Origin: an uncultured Flavobacterium sp.
GTDB taxonomy: Bacteria > Bacteroidota > Bacteroidia > Flavobacteriales > Flavobacteriaceae
NCBI RefSeq assembly: GCF_943913405.1
Contig: NZ_CALTYA010000022.1
Coordinates: forward strand, 1 to 61,213
Direction: 5' to 3'
Length of the DNA: 61,213 bases
Every line of letters starts with the position of its first letter. Positions within the stretch are counted from its first letter, which is position 1. Positions 8,135-14,325 of this stretch are shown here, piece by piece. Made by a program: the position numbers and the translations under genes. The notes under the pieces were generated by a model. That model had not been told where the DNA came from. It worked only from the letters and a program-made list of their open reading frames with translations, and made no database searches.

Positions 8135-9298
8135 TTACTCTTTTACATCTTGAAATTTAGTCCTTTTGCTTCCTTCGTACATTTCATATTTTACCAATCT
8201 AGATTCTAAGCTTCCATTAAAAAGCTTGATTTTTCTAGAAGGTTTTAGTCCGACGAATTTCAAAGCTTCTAGATTTGCCGTAATAAACCAAGCATTTGTT
8301 CCAGGATAGCTTTGTTTTAAAGTATCACCGATTTCTTTGTAAAAACGTTCCATATCAATATCCAGACGCTCTCCATAAGGCGGATTGAAAACCATGTGCA
8401 ACGGACCTTGAGTCATTTTTTCAGTATCAAAGAAGTTCTTTTCGGCAACATTCACATATTCATCAAGATTTGCATTTTTGATATTGTCCTTGGCTTTCAA
8501 AACAGCAGAAGGCGCTTTGTCATATCCTTGAATCGTGTAATGAAACTCCTTGATTTTCTTCATCAGAGAATCTACAATTTGGTCAAACAATTCATTATCC
8601 CAATCGTTCCATTTTTCAAAAGCAAATTCTTTTCTGTTCAAATTTGCCGGAATATTACACGCAATCATCGCCGCTTCCGCCAAAATTGTCCCTGAACCGC
8701 ACATCGGATCTATAAAATGCCCTTGGCCTTCCCAACCCGAAAGCAAAAGCATTCCGGCCGCCAAAACTTCGTTGATTGGAGCAATATTTGTCGCAATTCT
8801 ATATCCTCTTTGGTGCAAAGAATTCCCAGAAGTATCCAAAGCAACCGAAACTTGGTCTTTATCTATGTGAATATTAATTCTCAAATCTGGATAATCTTTA
8901 TCAACGCTAGGTCTTGCTCCCGTTCTATTTCTAAACTGGTCTACAATTGCATCTTTTGATTTTTGGGAAACAAACTGCGAATGCTTGAAATAGTCAGAAT
9001 GAACCGTCGTGTCAATCACAAAAGTTTGATTGGCGTTCAAGTATTTTGACCAGTCGATTCCAGAAATTCCTTTGTACAATCCCAATTCATTATTAGCTCG
9101 GAAATAATAAATCGGCTTTAAGATTTTCAAAGCTGTTCGCAACGACAGATTTGCCTTGTACATAAAGCCTTTGTCTCCTGCAAAACTTACCATCCTAACG
9201 CCTTGCTCAACATCTTGAGCGCCTAAAATTTGCAATTCTTTTGCTAATATTTCTTCAAAGCCAAAAAAAGTCTTGGCTATCATTTTAAAATTTTCCAT
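8135..9298 (-). CDS. THUMP-domain class I SAM-dependent RNA methyltransferase (RlmL-like)
   Basis: A 387-residue protein. A ferredoxin-like plus THUMP region (about 1-155) binds RNA. An RlmL/Trm11-type methylase domain follows, with FIDPMCGSGTILAEAA and the catalytic NPPYGERL motif expected for an N2-guanine methyltransferase. The length matches the RlmL half of the E. coli RlmKL fusion; the RlmK half is absent. The likely product is N2-methylguanosine in 23S rRNA, by family. It is transcribed away from the next methyltransferase gene. Confidence 0.88.
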   Translation of the reverse strand: MENFKMIAKTFFGFEEILAKELQILGAQDVEQGVRMVSFAGDKGFMYKANLSLRTALKILKPIYYFRANNELGLYKGISGIDWSKYLNANQTFVIDTTVHSDYFKHSQFVSQKSKDAIVDQFRNRTGARPSVDKDYPDLRINIHIDKDQVSVALDTSGNSLHQRGYRIATNIAPINEVLAAGMLLLSGWEGQGHFIDPMCGSGTILAEAAMIACNIPANLNRKEFAFEKWNDWDNELFDQIVDSLMKKIKEFHYTIQGYDKAPSAVLKAKDNIKNANLDEYVNVAEKNFFDTEKMTQGPLHMVFNPPYGERLDIDMERFYKEIGDTLKQSYPGTNAWFITANLEALKFVGLKPSRKIKLFNGSLESRLVKYEMYEGSKRTKFQDVKE

Positions 9299-9352
9299 AA
9301 AATCGGTATGATTCGCAATAATGCAACTTAATTGCGTTTTAAATTTTGGCTG

Positions 9353-9385
9353 TTGCCTATTTTCTGCAAAAATACACTAAATTTG
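9353..9385 (+). promoter_or_regulatory. Promoter of the SAM methyltransferase / ZIP transporter unit
   Basis: TTG (9353-9355), 22 bases, then TAAATTTG (9378-9385). The spacing is slightly long but the -7 box is a full match. The ATG at 9403 is 17 bases further on. Confidence 0.45.
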
Positions 9386-9402
9386 TGGCTTAAATAAATA
9401 CG

Positions 9403-10134
9403 ATGCAAAAAGAAAAAAATACTTGGTTCGCCTCTTGGTTCGACACCCCATATTACCACATTCTTTACAAAGACCGAGATTATGCCGAAGCGCAAGTGTT
9501 TATGGACAACATAACGCAATATCTGAACCTCCCCGATGATGCAAAAATACTTGATTTGGCATGTGGAAAAGGACGCCATTCTGTATATTTAAACCATTTG
9601 GGTTATGATGTTACCGGAGCAGATTTGTCAGAAAACAGCATTGCCGAAGCCTCAAAATTTGCTAATGAAAAACTGCATTTTGAAGTGCATGACATGAGAA
9701 TTCCATTTAAGCAGAAATTCGATGCTATTTTCAACCTTTTCACAAGTTTTGGCTATTTTGAAAATGACGAAGATAATTCGACTACGCTAAAAGCAATTCA
9801 AGAAAGTCTTTCAGAATATGGTTTTGCCGTAATTGACTTCATGAATGTGCAACATGTTATTGATAACTTGGTTGCCGAAGAAGTAAAAACTGTTGAAAAT
9901 ATTGATTTTCATATCAAAAGATATCACAAAGACAATCATATTTACAAAGAAATTGACTTTGAAGACAAAGGCGAAAAATTTCATTTCGTAGAAAAAGTAC
10001 AAGCTTTGACTTTGCAAGACTTTGAAGAAATGATGGAAGAAGCTGGAATTTATCTTTTAGATACTTTCGGAGATTACAAGCTGAAAAAGTTTTTCAAAAA
10101 CGAAAGCGAAAGGCTGATAATGGTTTTCAAATAA
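9403..10134 (+). CDS. Class I SAM-dependent methyltransferase
   Basis: A 243-residue Methyltransf_25-type protein. Motif I is ILDLACGKGRHSVYL and motif II is VTGADLSENSI. Post-motif blocks are FDAIFNLFTSFGYF and AVIDFMN. The N-terminus (WFASWFDTPYYHILYKDRD) is characteristic of a Bacteroidota group with no assigned substrate. It is separated from the ZIP transporter gene by 17 bases, so the two are likely co-transcribed. A small-molecule substrate is plausible but unproven. Confidence 0.8.
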   Translation: MQKEKNTWFASWFDTPYYHILYKDRDYAEAQVFMDNITQYLNLPDDAKILDLACGKGRHSVYLNHLGYDVTGADLSENSIAEASKFANEKLHFEVHDMRIPFKQKFDAIFNLFTSFGYFENDEDNSTTLKAIQESLSEYGFAVIDFMNVQHVIDNLVAEEVKTVENIDFHIKRYHKDNHIYKEIDFEDKGEKFHFVEKVQALTLQDFEEMMEEAGIYLLDTFGDYKLKKFFKNESERLIMVFK

Positions 10135-10151
10135 TCAAATAGTTCTCTTAA

Positions 10152-10865
10152 ATGGACAACATTTTAACTTATATTCTTCCATTAATTTCGGTTTTGATTG
10201 GCTATGCTGTTGCACTATTTTTAAAACCTACGAAGAAAAACAACCTGAAGCTTTTGATGGCTTTCAGCGGTTCATTTTTGCTTTCAATAACGGTGATGCA
10301 TCTTTTGCCCGAAGTTTATGAAGCTGAAATGCATCACGGACATGACCATGAACACGCACATTCAAGCGCTATCGGAATTTTTATCATGCTAGGAATTTTG
10401 TTCCAAATCATACTAGAATTTTTCTCAAAAGGTGCTGAACACGGACACGTCCATGGACACGATGAAATACACAAAATGCCTTGGCTTTTATTCATAAGTC
10501 TTTGTATTCATGCACTTTTAGAAGGTTTTCCCGTAAGCCATCACAACGATTTGGCCTTGGGAATTGCAATTCACCATTTGCCAATTGCCATTATCTTGAC
10601 ATCCTTTTTTGTCAATGCAAAACTCAATAAAACTGCTATTTTTCTGTTTATGGTCGCTTTTGCATTTATGACTCCATTAGGAACAATTACTTCAGAATAT
10701 CTTCCGTTTTTATCTGAATATTATACTCAAATTACTGCTATCGTTATCGGAATTTTGTTCCATATTTCTTCCACGATTATCTTTGAAAGCAGTGAAGGAC
10801 ACAAATTTAATCTGGCAAAATTATCGATGATTGCCATTGGAATTGTGAGTGCCTATTTTATATAA
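10152..10865 (+). CDS. ZIP-family divalent metal transporter
   Basis: A 237-residue inner-membrane protein with about seven or eight hydrophobic segments. The loop at about 55-75 and a second one near 95-110 are His-rich (MHHGHDHEHAH, HGHVHGHDEIH), typical of Zn2+ binding in ZIP carriers. Conserved transmembrane motifs are present: HALLEGFPVSHH and IAIHHLPIAI carry the metal-site His and Glu. It should import zinc or a similar ion. No metal-regulated operator is evident. Confidence 0.88.
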   Translation: MDNILTYILPLISVLIGYAVALFLKPTKKNNLKLLMAFSGSFLLSITVMHLLPEVYEAEMHHGHDHEHAHSSAIGIFIMLGILFQIILEFFSKGAEHGHVHGHDEIHKMPWLLFISLCIHALLEGFPVSHHNDLALGIAIHHLPIAIILTSFFVNAKLNKTAIFLFMVAFAFMTPLGTITSEYLPFLSEYYTQITAIVIGILFHISSTIIFESSEGHKFNLAKLSMIAIGIVSAYFI

Positions 10866-10870
10866 TTTTT

Positions 10871-11000
10871 GGGCGTGACCCAAGAAAAAATCCTAATCGG
10901 CTTTTTCCTTGGGTCGTCCCGAAGCTTCGGGATTTCGCTCCCAATCTTTTATTTTTTTAAAGAAAAAAAATAAAAGGATTTCCGCTTTAATCCCTCACGC
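10871..11000 (+). repeat. Structured repeat element, possible RNA
   Basis: About 130 bases fold into a closed set of stems. Outer arms GCGTG (10873-10877) and CACGC (10996-11000) pair. Inside lie a long hairpin (GACCCAAG 10877-10884 with CTTGGGTC 10908-10915, extended by A/T pairs), a perfect 14-base palindrome (10918-10931, CCCGAAGCTTCGGG) and an AT stem (10946-10958 with 10962-10975). I associate this layout with a repeat frequent in Flavobacteriia. Whether it is transcribed is unknown. It fills the 183-base gap between the ZIP gene and murQ. Confidence 0.6.
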
Positions 11001-11017
11001 GGACGCGAGAAACTTTG

Positions 11018-11025
11018 TAACTTTG
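11018..11025 (+). promoter_or_regulatory. -7 element (TAACTTTG) before murQ
   Basis: TAACTTTG fits TAnnTTTG and ends 23 bases before the murQ ATG. It lies just after the structured repeat, and no clear -33 box is visible. Confidence 0.3.
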
Positions 11026-11048
11026 AAGAATCACTTTCAACTTACAAA

Positions 11049-11861
11049 ATGAGCTTCACCAAAACCACAGAGCAGTCTTCAAAATACGAACATTTAGAAA
11101 AAATGTCAGTTGCTGACTTATTGAAAAATATTAATAATGAAGACAAAACGGTTCCTCTTGCTGTAGAAAAAGCTTTACCACAAATTGAAAAATTAGTAGA
11201 AAAAGTGGTAGAAAAAATGAAAAACGGAGGCCGATTATTCTATATCGGAGCCGGAACTTCAGGAAGATTGGGAATTGTGGATGCTTCAGAATGTCCGCCT
11301 ACTTTTGGCGTTCCGTTTGATTTAGTTATCGGAATTATTGCTGGAGGCGATACTGCAATCCGCAAAGCCGTGGAATTTGCTGAAGACGATAAAGACCAAG
11401 CTTGGAAAGATCTGCAAGAATGGAATATCAATGAAAACGATGTGGTTATTGGAATCGCTGCTTCAGGAACAACGCCTTATGTAATTGGCGGTTTGCAGAA
11501 ATGCAACGAAAATAACATTACGACCGGAAGCATTTCTTGCAATGCCGAAAGCCCGTTGTCAAAAACTGCATATTTCCCAATTGATGTTGTTGTCGGACCA
11601 GAATTTGTGACAGGAAGTTCAAGAATGAAAGCTGGAACCGCACAGAAATTAGTCTTGAATATGATTTCAACTTCCACGATGATTCAGCTCGGAAAAGTCA
11701 AAGGAAATAAGATGGTCGACATGCAATTGAGCAATCACAAGCTTGTGGACAGAGCAGTCAGAATGATTATGGATGAACTTTCGATTTCTGAAAACGAGGC
11801 AAAATCTTTATTGGAAAAACATAAAAACGTTAGAAATTCCATCGAGAATTATAAAAAATAA
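11049..11861 (+). CDS. murQ: N-acetylmuramic acid 6-phosphate etherase
   Basis: A 270-residue SIS-domain enzyme. It cleaves the lactyl ether of MurNAc-6-phosphate to GlcNAc-6-phosphate and lactate during peptidoglycan recycling. Landmarks: YIGAGTSGRLG (sugar-phosphate site), VDASECPPTFG, the acidic EFAEDDKDQAW catalytic region, GIAASGTTPYV and GSSRMKAGTAQK. It is somewhat shorter than the roughly 300-residue enterobacterial enzyme, lacking part of the C-terminal helices. Two small genes follow with 3-base spacing and 4-base overlap. Confidence 0.93.
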   Translation: MSFTKTTEQSSKYEHLEKMSVADLLKNINNEDKTVPLAVEKALPQIEKLVEKVVEKMKNGGRLFYIGAGTSGRLGIVDASECPPTFGVPFDLVIGIIAGGDTAIRKAVEFAEDDKDQAWKDLQEWNINENDVVIGIAASGTTPYVIGGLQKCNENNITTGSISCNAESPLSKTAYFPIDVVVGPEFVTGSSRMKAGTAQKLVLNMISTSTMIQLGKVKGNKMVDMQLSNHKLVDRAVRMIMDELSISENEAKSLLEKHKNVRNSIENYKK

Positions 11862-11864
11862 TCA

Positions 11865-12089
11865 ATGAACACCGATAGAAAAATACTTCAAAAAGGGATT
11901 TTATACTTGTCAATCGCAATGCCGTTGCTGTTTCTAGGGCCAGTCATAATCCATAGCGCTTTTAAAAACCAAAATCATCCTTATTATTATGTTGTTTTAG
12001 CTGTGGGAATTTTAATCTGCCTCAGTGCAATGCTAATGATGTTCTTAGGATTTAGAAAAATAATGAATAGTTTATTCAAGAAAAAATGA
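11865..12089 (+). CDS. Small two-helix membrane protein (DUF6095-like)
   Basis: A 74-residue protein with two hydrophobic helices (about 11-30 and 41-60) and a basic tail ending KKK. I recall such a protein following murQ in flavobacteria under DUF6095, with moderate certainty. It starts three bases after murQ and overlaps the pentapeptide gene by four bases (ATGA). Confidence 0.7.
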   Translation: MNTDRKILQKGILYLSIAMPLLFLGPVIIHSAFKNQNHPYYYVVLAVGILICLSAMLMMFLGFRKIMNSLFKKK

Positions 12090-12658
12090 AAGAAACAGTT
12101 CACTTAAATAAGACATTTTCTAAGGTAATTTACACTGAAGAATCGGTTAAAAATCGGGAGTTTGAAAACTGCACTTTCATTGATTGTGATTTATATGGAA
12201 GCGATTTTTCAATGTCGCAATTTTTAGATTGTACTTTTAAAGGTTGTAATCTTTCGATGGTGAAATTCAATTCTACAAGTTTGAAAAACGTAGAATTCGA
12301 TAATTGCAAAATGATGGGAATCGCTTTTGAATATTGTGAAGATTTTTTATTCGAAGTAAAATTCAACGATTGCGTTTTGGATTTTTCGTCATTTGCTAAT
12401 AAAAAAATGCAGAAAACAAAATTCATAAAATGTTCGATGCAAGATGTAAATTTTGCTGGAACTAATCTTTTGAAAGCTGTTTTTGACGATGTAAATTTGA
12501 ATGGCGCTTTGTTTGACAAAACCAATTTATCTGAAGCTGACTTGTCAAAAGCCTATAATTTTTCAATCGATCCAGAATTAAATTCGATTAGAAAAGCTAA
12601 ATTTTCTCTAAAAGATGCTGGCGGTTTATTAGAAAAATATAATTTAAAATTGGTTTAA
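12086..12658 (+). CDS. Pentapeptide-repeat protein, Qnr-like architecture
   Basis: A 190-residue protein built of A(D/N)LxX-type five-residue repeats, such as FENCTFIDCDLYGSDF and NFAGTNLLKAVFDDVNLNGALF. This predicts a right-handed quadrilateral beta-helix. The cysteine spacing (CTF, CDL) and the C-terminal LLEKYNLKL helix resemble Qnr/MfpA-type proteins, some of which mimic DNA and protect gyrase from quinolones. It lies in the murQ operon, 1.7 kb from the end of parC. A gyrase role is inference only; many pentapeptide proteins have none. Confidence 0.85.
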   Translation: MKETVHLNKTFSKVIYTEESVKNREFENCTFIDCDLYGSDFSMSQFLDCTFKGCNLSMVKFNSTSLKNVEFDNCKMMGIAFEYCEDFLFEVKFNDCVLDFSSFANKKMQKTKFIKCSMQDVNFAGTNLLKAVFDDVNLNGALFDKTNLSEADLSKAYNFSIDPELNSIRKAKFSLKDAGGLLEKYNLKLV

Positions 12659-12659
12659 T

Positions 12660-13235
12660 ATGGAAGCGGATTCTCAATTTTTAGAAAGTGTTAAAAAGCA
12701 ATTCTTGTATTATAAAACACTTGGCGAAAAAGCAATTGATCAACTTGAAGACGAACAGCTTTTTATTGCCGCAAATGAAGACACGAACAGCATTGCCCAA
12801 ATCGTAAAACATTTGTCAGGAAATATGCTGTCGCGCTGGACTGATTTTTTGACTTCGGATGGAGAAAAAGAATGGCGCAATCGCGACGATGAATTTGTGG
12901 ATACGTATCAATCAAAAGAGGAATTGCTGGATAGCTGGAACAAAGGTTGGGATTGTCTTTTTCAAGCGATAAATCCTTTAAAAACAGAGCAACTTTCTGA
13001 CATTATCTATATCAGAAACGAAGGACATTCTGTCGTAGAAGCCATTAACAGACAATTGGCACATTATCCTTACCATATTGGACAGCTAGTTTTTTATGCA
13101 AAAATGCTGAAGAAAACCGAATGGGAAAGCCTTTCGATTCCTAAGAATAAATCGGTGGATTACAACTCTGAGAAATTTTCTAAAGAAAAAAGCATTCGGA
13201 ATTTTACGGAGCATGAATTGGATAAACTAAAATAA
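12660..13235 (+). CDS. DinB-like / DUF1572-family protein
   Basis: A 191-residue four-helix-bundle protein of the DinB/YfiT superfamily. The metal-ligand histidines fit: HLSGNMLSRW (about 50), then QLAHYPYHIGQLVFYAK (about 138-142). The family is DUF1572. DinB-like proteins use a metal site for thiol transfer in some cases, but this subgroup is uncharacterised. It starts one base after the pentapeptide gene, so it is the last gene of the murQ operon. Confidence 0.85.
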   Translation: MEADSQFLESVKKQFLYYKTLGEKAIDQLEDEQLFIAANEDTNSIAQIVKHLSGNMLSRWTDFLTSDGEKEWRNRDDEFVDTYQSKEELLDSWNKGWDCLFQAINPLKTEQLSDIIYIRNEGHSVVEAINRQLAHYPYHIGQLVFYAKMLKKTEWESLSIPKNKSVDYNSEKFSKEKSIRNFTEHELDKLK

Positions 13236-13327
13236 TTAGGAATTCAGCAGGCTATGGTTTTGTGCATTTAGACTATAATGGAAGACTTGGTTTAAATGAT
13301 ATTTATATAATCTGCTTAATAATATAG
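13226..13327 (+). pseudogene. Possible remnant of a lost gene
   Basis: After the DUF1572 stop, a short open stretch ending at TAG 13325-13327 reads GYGFVHLDYNGRLGLND in one frame. It has no start codon. It looks more protein-like than the surrounding AT-rich DNA, as if the 3' end of a deleted gene. Weak evidence. Confidence 0.2.
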
Positions 13328-13392
13328 CAATCATTGAGGTTGCTAATAAAAATTTTGCTTTTCTTCATTAAAAAAAAACTCACAATAAGACA

Positions 13393-13899
13393 ATGGAACA
13401 CTATCAACTTGAAAAAATAATTTGGACTGAAAAGGATTACGAGCAAATGGGTTGGCACGATTGCAATATTTATGGCTTTATATTCCAAAATGAGAAAGTC
13501 GATAATTTTACAACTGATTTGATTTTTGACATTGATTATATTTTCAAGTGGATAAACCCTATTCCTCCAAAACAAAATTTTTCTTTTTTGGTTTCGCCTT
13601 GTACACTAAAATTTGAAGATACATTTGCTTTAACAATTGACATTGACAGACGTGGAGGAATGACAGATATGTTAGAAATTGCTGATTTATATCTGATAGA
13701 TAAAACTGAACAAGAAACAAATAAATGGATTTATGAATGGGCTATAGAATTGCAAGAAGGAAAAATAACTTTTAAGTCTACAGGATTTAAACAAATAGTA
13801 AGACAAAAACCCATTTTAACTGAATCTCAAATATTGACATTAGAAGAAAGAAACGGAATTTCATTCAACCAAAAAACATTAGATGAAAAAAGAGATTAA
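13393..13899 (+). CDS. Hypothetical cytoplasmic protein with MGWHD motif
   Basis: A 168-residue acidic protein without signal or membrane segments. The N-terminal motif WTEKDYEQMGWHDCNIYGF recalls a broad family of small uncharacterised bacterial proteins, several of which lie in variable regions. The rest alternates beta-strands (LIFDIDYIF, CTLKFEDTFALTIDIDRRG) and ends with a charged tail. It could be an immunity-type orphan, but I cannot support that. It lies just after a possible gene remnant. Confidence 0.65.
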   Translation: MEHYQLEKIIWTEKDYEQMGWHDCNIYGFIFQNEKVDNFTTDLIFDIDYIFKWINPIPPKQNFSFLVSPCTLKFEDTFALTIDIDRRGGMTDMLEIADLYLIDKTEQETNKWIYEWAIELQEGKITFKSTGFKQIVRQKPILTESQILTLEERNGISFNQKTLDEKRD

Positions 13900-13908
13900 A
13901 AATAAATT

Positions 13909-14283
13909 ATGAAAAAAATAATACTTATCGCAGTTTTGGCAGTGACAGCAACGTCTTGCTACAATATAGAACGTAATTGCAAGGATTTTAAAACAGGAGA
14001 ATTTCAGTTTGAATATGAAGTCAATGGCGTAAAAAAAACATCTAATTTTGTAAGAAATGATACTTTGGAAGTGGGTACTTTTGAAGGAAAAGAATACAGT
14101 TCGACAGTACGCTGGGTAAATGATTGCGAATATATTTTACAGCGAATTAACCCAAAAAACATGGCCGAAAGCAAGGCAATTCAAATGAATATTCTGTCAA
14201 CAACCGAGAATTCATATACGTTTGAATTTTCAAATATTGGAGATTCCAAAAAGCAAAAAGGTACTGTCATTAAGATTAAATAA
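13909..14283 (+). CDS. Small lipoprotein next to topoisomerase IV genes
   Basis: A 124-residue protein. A short signal peptide ends at VTATSC (Cys17), a good lipobox, so the mature protein should be membrane-anchored. The mature part is beta-rich (FEYEVNGVKKTS, YTFEFSNIG) with two more Cys. I recall homologues beside parC in flavobacteria, some mislabelled as topoisomerase subunits. Nothing in the sequence supports DNA topology work. It ends at a bidirectional terminator. Confidence 0.7.
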   Translation: MKKIILIAVLAVTATSCYNIERNCKDFKTGEFQFEYEVNGVKKTSNFVRNDTLEVGTFEGKEYSSTVRWVNDCEYILQRINPKNMAESKAIQMNILSTTENSYTFEFSNIGDSKKQKGTVIKIK

Positions 14284-14286
14284 TAT

Positions 14287-14318
14287 AAAAAGGCTTTCCT
14301 CGTTTGGAAAGCCTTTTT
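14287..14318 (+). terminator. Bidirectional terminator between lipoprotein gene and parC
   Basis: A 13-base stem, AAAAAGGCTTTCC with GGAAAGCCTTTTT, around a six-base loop. A-runs and T-runs flank both sides, and convergent genes lie on each side. Confidence 0.88.
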
Positions 14319-14325
14319 ATATTAT

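Noticed and set aside
12160..12560. Regular CTTT/GAT patterns in the pentapeptide gene as a possible DNA repeat
   Set aside because: They reflect the repeated five-residue codon pattern, not a separate DNA element.
13303..13575. 90-codon minus-strand frame across the gap and the 13393 gene
   Set aside because: It overlaps a better-supported plus-strand gene and shows no motif.
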